A stretch of DNA of 64,000 nt. Source: Clostridium_B lapidicellarium (lineage in GTDB: Bacteria > Bacillota > Clostridia > Clostridiales > Clostridiaceae). Below are positions 53,299 to 62,630 of this stretch, one piece after another. The notes under the pieces are model-generated. The model worked only from the letters and a program-made list of their open reading frames with translations, made no database searches and was not told where the DNA came from. The stretch lies in assembly GCF_041224415.1 (NCBI RefSeq), contig NZ_JBGFFE010000005.1, forward strand, positions 66,904-130,903. Direction: 5' to 3'. The stretch's first letter is position 1. Each line of letters begins with the position of its first letter. A program made the position numbers and the translations under genes.

Positions 53299-53508
53299 AT
53301 GGGAAATAACAATATTGAAAATGAAAGCGAGCGCTGGATCAGTCTCGAAGAAATATCAAAGCATCTTGGTGTCAGTAAAGATACAATTCGGTTGTGGATC
53401 AAGAAAAACACGATTCCATTTCATAAAGTAGGCCGACAGTATAAATTCCGATTGTCAGAAGTTAATGCATGGGTTGAGAGCGGGCAGAGCGCGGATGCGG
53501 ATAAATAA
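53299..53508 (+). CDS. Excisionase-like HTH protein ahead of the type I RM genes
   Basis: 69 residues. MerR-like winged helix: RWISLEEISKHLGVSKDTIR, then IPFHKVGRQYKFRLSEVNAW. The same domain type, about half identical by eye, is fused to the IS66 fragment before the other restriction system (17388-18203). Likely a regulator of the downstream genes. Start at 53299 has GAGAGG about 8 bases upstream, just past the NACHT stop. Confidence 0.82.
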   Translation: MGNNNIENESERWISLEEISKHLGVSKDTIRLWIKKNTIPFHKVGRQYKFRLSEVNAWVESGQSADADK

Positions 53509-53532
53509 ATCAAAATGGAGGAACAAATAAAA

Positions 53533-55104
53533 ATGGCAACTGACACTAAGAAAGAAAGAGAACGCGAAGAACTGCATCGCGCCATTTGGGCGATTGCCGA
53601 TGACCTGCGCGGCGCAGTAGACGGATGGGATTTTAAGAACTATGTGCTTGGAACGATGTTTTACCGGTACATTTCTGAAAACCTGACAGCATACGTCAAC
53701 GAAGGCGAGATTGAAGCCGGAAACACCAACTTTGATTACGCCAAGCTAACAGATAAAGAAGCCGAAGAAGCTCGTGACGGTCTGGTGCAGGAAAAAGGCT
53801 TTTTCATATTACCCAGTGAGCTTTTCTGCAATGTCAGAGCCAGAGCAGCGGTGGATGAAAACCTAAACGAGACCTTGGAAAAGGTGTTTCACAACATCGA
53901 AGAATCAGCAAAAGGCAGCCAGTCAGAAAACAGCTTTGCAGGCTTGTTTGATGACTTTGATGTGAACAGCAACAAACTTGGCAGTACCGTTGCCAAGAGA
54001 AATGAGCGCCTTGCCAAGCTGCTGGACGGTATTGCTGCCATGAACCTTGGCGAAGTAAAAGATCATTCCATTGACGCTTTTGGGGATGCTTATGAATACT
54101 TAATGTCCATGTATGCGTCAAACGCAGGTAAATCCGGAGGTGAGTTTTTTACACCTTCTGATGTATCCGTACTGCTGACACGCCTTGGAACCGTGGGAAA
54201 AACAGAAATTAATAAAGTGTATGATCCGGCCTGCGGTTCCGGTTCTTTACTGCTAAAGGCTGAAGAAATTCTTGGACAAGATGCTATCCGCAATGGCTTT
54301 TATGGTCAGGAAATCAATATCACCACTTATAACCTCTGCCGCATCAATATGTTCCTGCATGATATCGAGTTTGATAAATTTGATATAGAGTGTGAGGACA
54401 CTCTCATTAATCCGCAGCACTGGGATGATGAGCCCTTTGAGCTGATCGTTTCCAATCCGCCCTACTCCATCAAATGGGTGGGGGATGATAACCCGCTGCT
54501 CATCAATGACCCTCGTTTTTCCCCTGCCGGAGTCCTGGCACCAAAAAGCAAAGCGGACATGGCATTTATTATGCACAGCCTTTCTTGGCTTGCATCAAAC
54601 GGCACAGCCGCCATTGTATGCTTTCCGGGCATTATGTACCGGGGCGGCGCAGAGAAGAAAATCCGCAAATATCTGATTGACAACAACTATGTGGACTGCA
54701 TCATTCAGCTGCCGAGCAACCTGTTTTTTGGCACCTCCATTGCCACCTGCATCATGGTGATGAAGAAGAATAAGAATGACAACAAGACTTTGTTCATTGA
54801 TGCGTCAAACGAGTGCGTCAAGGTCACGAATAACAATAAGCTGACCCCGGAAAACATCGACCGCATTGTGGATGTGTTTGCAAAGCGTGAGGAAGTGGCG
54901 TACTTCTCCCACCTTGCCAACTATGACGAAGTGGTCCAAAACGATTACAACCTTTCCGTTTCTACTTATGTGGAGGCGGAGGACACCCGGGAAAAGGTGG
55001 ATATTGTAAAACTGAATGCCGAGATTGAAGAAATTGTCATGCACGAGGATGAACTGCGAGAGGCAATCCGCAACGTCGTCGAAGAAATCGAGGCAGGCGT
55101 ATGA
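53533..55104 (+). CDS. hsdM: Type I restriction-modification methylase subunit
   Basis: 523 residues. N-terminal helical HsdM_N domain (about 10-150), SAM motif DPACGSGSLLLKAEE (about residue 232) and catalytic NPPYS (about residue 313). Modifies adenine in complex with HsdS and forms the core of the restriction enzyme. The ATG at 53533 has GGAGG at the right distance; the ATG at 53515 contains that site. Overlaps hsdS by 4 bases (ATGA). Confidence 0.95.
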   Translation: MATDTKKEREREELHRAIWAIADDLRGAVDGWDFKNYVLGTMFYRYISENLTAYVNEGEIEAGNTNFDYAKLTDKEAEEARDGLVQEKGFFILPSELFCNVRARAAVDENLNETLEKVFHNIEESAKGSQSENSFAGLFDDFDVNSNKLGSTVAKRNERLAKLLDGIAAMNLGEVKDHSIDAFGDAYEYLMSMYASNAGKSGGEFFTPSDVSVLLTRLGTVGKTEINKVYDPACGSGSLLLKAEEILGQDAIRNGFYGQEINITTYNLCRINMFLHDIEFDKFDIECEDTLINPQHWDDEPFELIVSNPPYSIKWVGDDNPLLINDPRFSPAGVLAPKSKADMAFIMHSLSWLASNGTAAIVCFPGIMYRGGAEKKIRKYLIDNNYVDCIIQLPSNLFFGTSIATCIMVMKKNKNDNKTLFIDASNECVKVTNNNKLTPENIDRIVDVFAKREEVAYFSHLANYDEVVQNDYNLSVSTYVEAEDTREKVDIVKLNAEIEEIVMHEDELREAIRNVVEEIEAGV

Positions 55105-56222
55105 GCAGGTTGGATGAACTAATTGCGGAATTATGTCCAGATGGGGTGGAGTGTAAAGCACTTGAAACAGTTTGTCATATTAAAAAAGGAATACAATTCA
55201 ACAAAAGTGATATGAAAGATGAAGGAAGCTTTCCTGTTATAAATGGTGGTATAAACCCATCTGGTTATATTGAGCAATATAATCAAGATGAGAATACTAT
55301 CACAATTTCTCAAGGAGGCGCATCTGCTGGTTATGTAAACTGGATTGCTGTTAAGTTTTGGGCAGGTGCTCATTGTTATGTTCTGAAACCTTTAGATTCC
55401 ATTTTGAATCGCTATTTATTTCACTTTATAAAATCGCAAGAATTTAAACTACAAGAATGTCAGTATGGTGCAGGTATTCCTGCTTTAGCAAAATCAACTG
55501 TTGCGACAATCTCAATCCCCGTTCCCCCTCTGCCCGTGCAGCGTGAAATTGTCCGGATTCTGGACAATTTCACGGAGCTTACAGCGGAGCTTACAGCGGA
55601 GCTTACAGCGGAGCTTACAGCGGAGCTCACAGCGAGAAAAAAACAGTATGAGTATTATAGGGATGAACTGCTGACGTTTGGGGATGATGTGCCAAGAGCA
55701 AAATTAGGTGATGTTTCAGATATATCTCGAGGTGTACGAGTTGTAAAAAAGCAGTTAATACCTGATGGTACGTATCCAGTATATCAAAACAGTCTTGCAC
55801 CAATGGGCTATTATGACAAACATAATTGTTATGCAAATACTACTTATGTAATTAGTGCTGGTGCTGCTGGTGAAATCGGCTTTTGTGATAAAGACTTTTG
55901 GGCGGCAGATGATTGTTTGGTGTTTTCAAACCTAAATGGTGTTATTGATAAGTATATTTATTATTTCCTAATGACAAAGCAAGACTTTATTCGCGCTAAC
56001 GTCAGAACGGCAAGTATTCCACGTTTATCAAGAACGGTGCTTGAAAACTTACAAATCCCATTATTGTCGTTAGAAGAACAAAGACGCATCGTTTCGATCC
56101 TTGACCGTTTTGACACCCTTTGTAACGATATTTCGACAGGCTTGCCCGCCGAAATTGCCGCCCGCCAAAAGCAATACGAATACTATCGGGACAAGCTGCT
56201 GACATTCAAAGAATTATCCTGA
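55101..56222 (+). CDS. hsdS: Type I restriction specificity subunit with five TAEL repeats
   Basis: 373 residues. Two target recognition domains (about 10-150 and 195-330), each followed by a conserved helix region (LPVQREIVRILDNFTEL, LEEQRRIVSILDRFDTL). The central helix spacer carries the ELTA unit five times (residues 159-178). In EcoR124-type enzymes the number of TAEL units sets the spacing between the two half-sites. It determines which DNA the complex methylates and cuts. Confidence 0.95.
   Translation: MSRLDELIAELCPDGVECKALETVCHIKKGIQFNKSDMKDEGSFPVINGGINPSGYIEQYNQDENTITISQGGASAGYVNWIAVKFWAGAHCYVLKPLDSILNRYLFHFIKSQEFKLQECQYGAGIPALAKSTVATISIPVPPLPVQREIVRILDNFTELTAELTAELTAELTAELTARKKQYEYYRDELLTFGDDVPRAKLGDVSDISRGVRVVKKQLIPDGTYPVYQNSLAPMGYYDKHNCYANTTYVISAGAAGEIGFCDKDFWAADDCLVFSNLNGVIDKYIYYFLMTKQDFIRANVRTASIPRLSRTVLENLQIPLLSLEEQRRIVSILDRFDTLCNDISTGLPAEIAARQKQYEYYRDKLLTFKELS
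55575..55634 (+). repeat. Five tandem 12-bp repeats in hsdS (TAEL units)
   Basis: Unit GAGCTTACAGCG, four exact copies and a fifth with one change (GAGCTCACAGCG). In frame (12 bases = 4 residues), so gain or loss of a unit alters spacer length without a frameshift. Confidence 0.95.
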
Positions 56223-56235
56223 GGAGGTGAGTCAT

Positions 56236-59200
56236 GTGTCATATTTTAATATTGTAGCTGCAACCACAGAAAACACTGTTGTTACTGAATATGAGCCGGT
56301 GAAAGCCCGTGCAGACAGCTACCAGAGCGAGGCTGCGCTGGAAAAAGAGTTCATCCGCCTTCTGTGTGAACAGGGCTATGAGTACCTTCCCATTCACACG
56401 GAAGCCGACCTGATTGCAAACCTGCGCACCAAGTTGGAAGAGCTCAATAACTATACCTTTACGGATACCGAGTGGGAGCGGTTCTTTGCCGACTGCATTG
56501 CCAACAAAAATGAAGGCATCGTCGAAAAGACACGCAAAATCCAAGAGGATTATGTCCAGGTTTTGAAGCGTGATGATGCCATGACCAAAAACATCACCCT
56601 CATTGACAAGAAAAACATTCACAACAACCGCTTGCAGGTCATCAACCAGTATGTTCTAGGCAAAGAGGACGGCGCCAAGTATGACAACCGCTATGATGTG
56701 ACTATTCTCGTGAACGGCTTGCCATTGGTTCACGTGGAGCTAAAACGCAGAGGAGTCGCCATCCGTGAAGCGTTCAACCAAATCAACCGCTATCAGCGTG
56801 ACAGCTTTTGGGCAGGCTGTGGCTTGTTTGAATATGTTCAGATTTTTGTCATCTCCAACGGCACAAACACCAAGTATTATTCCAACAGCACTCGATACAA
56901 TGCTATTAAGGACGCGGCATCCGGTAAGGCAAAAAAGGGAAAGACAAGCAACAGCTTTGAGTTTACATGCTTTTGGGCTGATGCCAATAACAAGACCCTT
57001 CCCGACCTAATTGATTTTACCAAAACCTTTTTTGCCCGGCACACCATTCTGAACATTCTGACGAAGTACTGCATTTTTACTTCCGAAAATATGCTGATGG
57101 TCATGCGCCCTTATCAGATTACCGCAACCGAGCGAATCCTAAACAGAATTGAGATTGCCCACAACTACAAGAAATATGGTGATATTGCTGCTGGCGGTTA
57201 TATCTGGCACACCACCGGTTCCGGCAAGACACTGACTTCCTTCAAAACAGCAAGGCTTGCGTCGCAGTTGCCCTTTATTGATAAGGTGCTGTTTGTGGTG
57301 GATCGCAAGGATTTGGATTATCAGACCATGAAGGAATACGACCGTTTTGAAAAAGGTGCCGCTAACAGCAACACCTCCACGGCTGTTCTGACAAAGCAAC
57401 TAGGTGATAGCAAGTCACACATTATCATCACCACCATCCAAAAGCTGTCCACCTTTATCAAAAAAAATAAGACGCACCCCGTTTATAACAAGCAAGTGGT
57501 TATCATCTTTGATGAGTGCCACCGCAGTCAGTTCGGGGATATGCATACCGCAATCGTGCAGAACTTCAAAAAGTATTACATGTTCGGCTTCACTGGCACA
57601 CCAATTTTTTCGGTCAATGCCGGCCCGACAAAAAAGTCCCAGCTTTTCACCACCGAGCAGACCTTTGGTGACCAGCTCCACGCATATACCATTGTGGATG
57701 CCATCAACGATAAAAATGTTTTACCGTTCCGCGTGGATTACATAAAGACCATGGATGAGGAAGAAGATATCACAGACGAGATGGTTTGGAACATTAACCG
57801 TGAAAAGGCAATGATGGCACCCAAGCGTATCGAACTTGTGACAAAATACATTTTGGAGCATTTCGACCAAAAGACCTACCGTGGAGACAAGTCGTATATC
57901 TTTAATCAGCTGACAAATATTGCAGATGTGGCTTCGGCGGAGCGCGGTGCTGTGGAAGAAATCAAGGCGAAGCAGCGTGTCAGCGGGTTTAATTCCATTT
58001 TTGCCGTTGCCTCTGTTCCCATGGCAAAGCTATACTATGACGAATTCCGCCGGCAGATGAGTGTAGACCCCACCAAGCAGCTGAAAATTGCTGTGATTTT
58101 TAGCTATGCTCCCAACGAGGAAGAAACTGATGGTATTCTTAACGAGGAAAATCCGGAAGACACTTCTGCCCTTGATAAGAGTTCCCGCGATTTTTTGGAA
58201 GGCGCAATTGATGATTACAACAGGATGTTCAACACTAGCTATGATACGTCATCTGACAAGTTTCAGAACTATTATAAGGACGTATCACTGCGCATGAAAA
58301 ACAAGGAACTAGATTTGCTGATTGTCGTGAACATGTTTCTTACTGGCTTTGACGCAACCACGCTCAACACCCTGTGGGTGGACAAGAATCTCAAAATGCA
58401 CGGCTTAATTCAGGCATTCAGCCGCACCAACCGCATCCTCAATTCCATCAAGACATTCGGCAATATCGTGTGTTTCCGCAATCTGCAAAAACGTGTCGAC
58501 AGCGCGATTTCCCTGTTCGGGGACAAAAACGCCGGCGGCATTGTTCTGCTGAAAAGTTTCAAGGATTACTACTACGGCTATAAATCTGCAGATGGAAAGA
58601 CAATGCCCGGATATGTGGACTTGATGGAGAACTTGTCGACCAAGTTCCCGATCAGCGAGCCACAGATTATCGGGGAGCAGAACCAGAAGGATTTCATCTC
58701 CCTGTTTGGCGCAATTCTGCGCATGCGAAACCTTCTCAGTTCTTTTGATGAATTCAAGGGCAACGAAATAATCACCGAGCGTGACCTGCAGGACTACCTA
58801 GGCAAATACCAGGATTTGCGGGATGAATGGAAACACAAGCGTGAAACCGGGAAAAGCACTGATATAACAGATGATATCGTGTTTGAAGTGGAACTGATAA
58901 AGCAGGTTGAAATAAACATCGACTACATTTTAATGCTTGTAAAAAAATATCACGATAATAACTGTGAAGATAAGGAAGTCCTTGTCACCATCAACAAAGC
59001 AATCGATGCCAGTACGGAGCTCCGCAGCAAAAAGCAGCTCATTGAAAACTTTATCGCCACTGTCAACGAAGTTGATGATGTTATGGGCGAGTGGTACAAA
59101 TATGTGGGAGTTCAGCGCGAAAGAGATCTTACGGAAATCATTAAGGATGAAAAATTGAAGCCAGAAGAAACTCGCATTTTCTTAGAGAACTCATTCCGAG

Positions 59201-59367
59201 AAGGCGAGATAAAGACTGTCGGTACTGATATTGACAGACTGATGCCGCCAATCAGCCGTTTCGGTGGTGGAAACCGCCCCCAAAAGAAACAAGGTGTCAT
59301 CGACAAGCTGAAATCCTTCTTCGAAAAATATTTTGGAGCCGGTGGGTCCAATAAATTCACAGACTGA
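56236..59367 (+). CDS. hsdR: Type I restriction endonuclease subunit R
   Basis: 1043 residues. N-terminal nuclease domain (YDVTILVNGLPLVHVELKRRG gives the D...ELK site, about residues 155-177), then helicase motor with Walker A HTTGSGKTLTSF, Walker B IIFDECHRSQFG and FTGTPIF. Translocates DNA and cuts it away from the unmethylated site, in complex with HsdM and HsdS. The GTG at 56236 is set by the GAGGAGG site 8 bases upstream; an earlier GTG at 56227 overlaps that site. Confidence 0.94.
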   Translation: MSYFNIVAATTENTVVTEYEPVKARADSYQSEAALEKEFIRLLCEQGYEYLPIHTEADLIANLRTKLEELNNYTFTDTEWERFFADCIANKNEGIVEKTRKIQEDYVQVLKRDDAMTKNITLIDKKNIHNNRLQVINQYVLGKEDGAKYDNRYDVTILVNGLPLVHVELKRRGVAIREAFNQINRYQRDSFWAGCGLFEYVQIFVISNGTNTKYYSNSTRYNAIKDAASGKAKKGKTSNSFEFTCFWADANNKTLPDLIDFTKTFFARHTILNILTKYCIFTSENMLMVMRPYQITATERILNRIEIAHNYKKYGDIAAGGYIWHTTGSGKTLTSFKTARLASQLPFIDKVLFVVDRKDLDYQTMKEYDRFEKGAANSNTSTAVLTKQLGDSKSHIIITTIQKLSTFIKKNKTHPVYNKQVVIIFDECHRSQFGDMHTAIVQNFKKYYMFGFTGTPIFSVNAGPTKKSQLFTTEQTFGDQLHAYTIVDAINDKNVLPFRVDYIKTMDEEEDITDEMVWNINREKAMMAPKRIELVTKYILEHFDQKTYRGDKSYIFNQLTNIADVASAERGAVEEIKAKQRVSGFNSIFAVASVPMAKLYYDEFRRQMSVDPTKQLKIAVIFSYAPNEEETDGILNEENPEDTSALDKSSRDFLEGAIDDYNRMFNTSYDTSSDKFQNYYKDVSLRMKNKELDLLIVVNMFLTGFDATTLNTLWVDKNLKMHGLIQAFSRTNRILNSIKTFGNIVCFRNLQKRVDSAISLFGDKNAGGIVLLKSFKDYYYGYKSADGKTMPGYVDLMENLSTKFPISEPQIIGEQNQKDFISLFGAILRMRNLLSSFDEFKGNEIITERDLQDYLGKYQDLRDEWKHKRETGKSTDITDDIVFEVELIKQVEINIDYILMLVKKYHDNNCEDKEVLVTINKAIDASTELRSKKQLIENFIATVNEVDDVMGEWYKYVGVQRERDLTEIIKDEKLKPEETRIFLENSFREGEIKTVGTDIDRLMPPISRFGGGNRPQKKQGVIDKLKSFFEKYFGAGGSNKFTD

Positions 59368-59549
59368 ACTGATAACACTTAGCTCATTTCTAAAGAAAAA
59401 CCAGAGGCTTTTGAGTATAACTGGATGAGAGCATTGGGATGTATTTGGTAGAGTACAGCTGATTCGCCAGCAGCGCGGCCCCGATGGAAAAGATCATTCC
59501 TATCGGCTGGATATGTCAAACACTAAACACGGGAGGATGATAGTCATGG
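59368..59549. other. Gene-free gap with a coding-like remnant
   Basis: 182 bases. A plus-strand frame (about 59440-59549: GRVQLIRQQRGPDGKDHSYRLD) looks like a gene fragment but I cannot assign it. It is cut by the left end of the IS3 element. Confidence 0.35.
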
Positions 59550-59614
59550 TGACCTGAACCCCGAAAACAAAACCAATGGAAAAGTTAGTCACAATATGAT
59601 AAAATGCAAATGGA

Positions 59615-59887
59615 GTGATTAACATGAAGAAACGGTTCAGTGAGGAACAAATCATCAGAATTCTAAAAGAGCATGAAGCAGGGAAAAAGGCTGCGGATAT
59701 TGTTCGGGAATACAATATTTCGGAACAGACATTTTACCGTTGGAAAAGCAAATACGGCGGAATGGATGTCAGCGAGGCAAAACACCTGAAGCAATTAGAA
59801 GAAGAAAACCGCCAATTAAAAGAGCTGGTGGCTAATCTCTCCCTGGATAATCATATTTTAAAGAACGTCATTGCAAAAAACGGATAA
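59615..59887 (+). CDS. IS3-family transposase OrfA
   Basis: 90 residues. HTH (EEQIIRILKEHEAGKKAADIVREYNISEQTFYRWKSKYGG) and a leucine-zipper-like tail (LKQLEEENRQLKELVANLSLDNHILK). It ends with the slippery heptamer A AAA AAC in frame, 6 bases before the stop, so a -1 shift gives OrfAB. Confidence 0.92.
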   Translation: MINMKKRFSEEQIIRILKEHEAGKKAADIVREYNISEQTFYRWKSKYGGMDVSEAKHLKQLEEENRQLKELVANLSLDNHILKNVIAKNG

Positions 59888-60723
59888 AGCCTGCCGAGAA
59901 GCGTCGCATCGCGAAAGAGATACAGCAAACATATCAGCTAAGCGAACGCCGAGCGTGCAGGCTGTTGGATTTTAGCCGAAGCAGCAAACGATATGAACCA
60001 ATTGATAAAACAGAAGATACAGAAGATAAAGAAATAACAGACCGATTAATACCGTTGGCAAGCCGATGGAAGCGTTTCGGCTATCGACGTTTGCATGTTA
60101 TGCTCCAACGGGAAAACATCCATATCAACCATAAAAGAACATATCGGCTGTACAAGGAAGTCGGATTGGCCTTGAAAAAGCGGAATAAAAAGAAGAAATA
60201 CGAAAAGCGTGGGATGCCGGACAGGACAACATTGTCGGTAAATTCCAGATGGTCAATGGATTTCGTTTCAGATCGTACCCGGTCTGGAAACCATATTCGC
60301 GTCTTAACTGTAATTGATGAAGCAACACGGGAATGTCTAGCGTTGGAAGTGGACAGCTCCCTTACGGGCAAAAGAGTTGCAGCTGTTCTCAACCGCATTG
60401 CACTGTTTCGTGATCTTCCCAAAGAGATTCTGACAGATAATGGCTCTGAATTCACAGGAAACGCATTAAACGCATGGAGTTACGACCACCATGTAGAACA
60501 TATTTTTACGGATCCGGGCCACCCAACCCAGAACGGTTATATCGAAAGTTTTAATGGAAAACTTCGGGATGAATGCCTAAACCAAAACTTGTTTAAAAAT
60601 CTCTACGAGGCCAAAGAAATCATTGAAGATTGGCGAAATGAATATAACCACCTTCGCCCGCACAGTTCTCTCAATAATTTGACGCCATCAGAATATGCCT
60701 TGAAAATCTCAGGTGATTACTAA
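59874..60723 (+). CDS. IS3-family transposase OrfB (rve domain)
   Basis: About 280 residues read in the -1 frame after the A AAA AAC shift site (from 59875; first own ATG is at 59995 or so). KPAEKRRIAKEIQQTYQLSERRACRLL precedes the catalytic DDE triad: SMDFVSD, LTDNGSEF and YIESFNGKL. The C-terminal RPHSSLNNLTPSEYA is a family signature. Probably active. Confidence 0.9.
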
Positions 60724-60756
60724 CTTTCTATCTGGTCGACTTTTGGGGGCAGGTCA

Positions 60757-60950
60757 CTTGTAAGCTCCAAGACGTTTGTTATAATCTGCATAGATTTGAA
60801 GAATAAGCTTTGCAATCGCTTGGTTTTCTTTTGTACGATCAGCAGGTTCGGTATTGTAATGCTTATAGTAAGTACTTCGATTAACGCCAAGAACCTTACA
60901 AAGGAGCTTGATATTGTGTTGGAAACGGAGCTTATGAATAGCTTCTAATC
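60757..60950 (-). pseudogene. IS3-family OrfB, truncated
   Basis: The -1 frame after OrfA reads RLEAIHKLRFQHNIKLLCKV, then GVNRSTYYKHYNTEPADRTKEN and YADYNKRLGAYK, the N-terminal part of OrfB. It is cut at 60757 before the DDE catalytic domain, so no active transposase is made. Confidence 0.85.
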
Positions 60951-61238
60951 GTTGTTTGAGTGTGGCGTGAAGATGGCAATCGCTTTTTTTAGTATGAGGA
61001 GTTCCTCCTCAAGCTGAGCATTACGCTTTTGAAGGTCTTTGACCTGCTTAGCAGTTAGTATTTCGCCATCATCCGTTTCAACGGTTGAGTATTGTTTAAT
61101 CCAACGGCCAAGCGCAGTGATAGAAACACCATACTCTTTACAGAGTGCTGCTTGTGATTTGCCGCCAGATTGATAAAGGTTGACGAGAGTTCGTTTGAAA
61201 TCTTCGCCATATCGGGTTCCAGTTTTACCAGTGGACAT
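60945..61238 (-). CDS. IS3-family transposase OrfA (second element)
   Basis: 97 residues: HTH GEDFKRTLVNLYQSGGKSQAALCKEYGVSITALGRWIKQY and a coiled-coil tail (LQKRNAQLEEELLILKKAIAI). GGAGG lies before the ATG at 61238. Without an intact OrfB it cannot transpose. Confidence 0.88.
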   Translation of the reverse strand: MSTGKTGTRYGEDFKRTLVNLYQSGGKSQAALCKEYGVSITALGRWIKQYSTVETDDGEILTAKQVKDLQKRNAQLEEELLILKKAIAIFTPHSNND

Positions 61239-61359
61239 GAGTAAATACCTCCTTTTTGGTGTCTACTTAATTATAATTGATAGTTACTTCAGGTGTCCAC
61301 TTATTTAATATAGATCCAATCAAATGAAACATGTTCTGTACAAGAATAGAGGATATGAA

Positions 61360-62172
61360 TTGGCAAAAATATATTGTTGCATATGTGGGAAGCAACTAAA
61401 CAAGATAGCAGTCAATAAATTTCTGATTAAGGGCAGAGAATTTGTCTGCTTCGATTGCGTGAGAAAAGCCGGTCATAATCCTTTTACATGGACGAGGAAC
61501 TTGCAAATCACATCAGATGACATAAGAGCTGAAATTACAATGAATGAACGTGGAGACGGCACGGCTCCTAAAGAAAAACAGCTTCACGGATATGTGCCGC
61601 CGGTATCTTCTCATTTTGAAAAGACGTCCACATCATATGATGTAGGCAATGCTGAAAGCGCTACATCCAGCCAAATAGTTACTTCTATCCCACATAAAAT
61701 TGAAGTGCCAAAAGCAGTCCAGAAGTATCTTCAGATAGATTGCAGAAATCTTTGGTATGTAACGCCGAAACTATTTAAAGAACCTGTAAAGCATCACATA
61801 GAGGATATTATAAGCTTTGAACTGTTGGAAGATGGCAATACAGTCATTAAAGGCGGTCTTGGGGGAGCGGTTGCTGGAGGACTGCTGTTTGGCGGTGTTG
61901 GAGCTGTCGTTGGCAGTGCAGCGTCCAAGCGGAAGGTACATGAGACTTGTAGGTCATTGCGGATCAAGATAACAGTTTGTGATGTAAAACATCCTACAGA
62001 ATATATCGATCTTCTCACCATGGGGAGTATAGATAAGAGTTCGTGGTCGTACAGGAATCTTATGCAGCGGGCACAGGAAATAATATCTACTCTTCAGGTG
62101 CTACAAGATGCTGCGAATAAAGAGAAAAAACGGACAGTACAATATGCACCTGTGCAGAACATGAGCAGATGA
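61360..62172 (+). CDS. Zinc-ribbon protein that lost its SHOCT tail
   Basis: 270 residues. N-terminal zinc ribbon (YCCICGKQL...FVCFDCVRK), variable middle, a beta-rich PH-like part (DIISFELLEDGNTVIKGG), and a glycine-rich hydrophobic hairpin (GGLGGAVAGGLLFGGVGAVVGSAASK). Such proteins usually end in a SHOCT domain; here it is in the next frame (62177-62257). I prefer the TTG at 61360 because GAGGA lies upstream and the ribbon starts at once; an ATG at 61324 lies next to the IS end without a ribosome site. Function unknown. Confidence 0.7.
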   Translation: MAKIYCCICGKQLNKIAVNKFLIKGREFVCFDCVRKAGHNPFTWTRNLQITSDDIRAEITMNERGDGTAPKEKQLHGYVPPVSSHFEKTSTSYDVGNAESATSSQIVTSIPHKIEVPKAVQKYLQIDCRNLWYVTPKLFKEPVKHHIEDIISFELLEDGNTVIKGGLGGAVAGGLLFGGVGAVVGSAASKRKVHETCRSLRIKITVCDVKHPTEYIDLLTMGSIDKSSWSYRNLMQRAQEIISTLQVLQDAANKEKKRTVQYAPVQNMSR

Positions 62173-62176
62173 AATA

Positions 62177-62257
62177 ATGAAATTCAAGAAGCTTCTGGAT
62201 AATGGAATTATTACAAGAGAAGAATTCGAAGAGCAGAAACGGAAGTTACTGAAATAA
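62177..62257 (+). pseudogene. SHOCT domain in a shifted frame
   Basis: 26 residues MKFKKLLDNGIITREEFEEQ and a basic tail: a complete SHOCT domain. In the same frame it is preceded by ADEI, the usual lead-in, so it was probably the C-terminus of the upstream gene before a small indel near 62160. It may still be translated separately. Confidence 0.7.
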
Positions 62258-62630
62258 ACCTCTTATGTTGTCTCGTGCCTTTTAAATTACATTTGGAGAG
62301 GAAAATTCCGATGGCTGAACATCTTGTCATGCAAACAAAACTCAGACACAGATCATCGCCTTCTGTAGGCAAGTTATAGGTTGAGACGATGAAATCTGGA
62401 CTTATTTCCACAGCCTGCACTTTTAAGACGATTGCGGAATTGCTGTAGATGCTATAATAGGTACTGGAAGCCCCTTAGACTTGTTCTCTCGAACGGACGA
62501 GGTGTGAATTTCGCCTTTTTGGAGCCATTTTTACCCTTGGATAAATTCCCGCGAACAAACAAAGGCTTATTCTGCGTTTCGGGTGGTACCGGACATCAAT
62601 CAGAAGCAGTCGAGCCACGTCGAGTGCGTG
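62258..62630. other. Gene-free right-end region of the element
   Basis: 373 bases without a supportable gene. Contains an inverted copy of the att-core-like ATTGATGTC (GACATCAAT, 62592-62600) 30 bases before the right attachment repeat. The frame leading into the repeat (VPDINQKQSSHVECVV) mimics a RumA-like C-terminus. Confidence 0.5.

Larger units (their letters stand above)
59550..60756 (+). mobile_element. Complete IS3-family insertion sequence
   Basis: 1207 bp, bounded by imperfect terminal inverted repeats starting TGACCTG (left TGACCTGAACCCCGAAAA; right, inverted, TGACCTGCCCCCAAAAGT). Two overlapping transposase frames lie inside. No matching target duplication is seen (left ATGG, right CTTG), so one flank was probably rearranged after insertion. 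Confidence 0.85.
60757..61310 (-). mobile_element. Truncated second IS3-family element
   Basis: Minus-strand IS3-type element. OrfA is complete; OrfB runs only from about 60950 to 60757, where the other IS begins. The missing remainder is not found left of that IS. The outer end lies near 61300 by the TAAGTGGACACC-like repeat (approximate). Confidence 0.75.
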
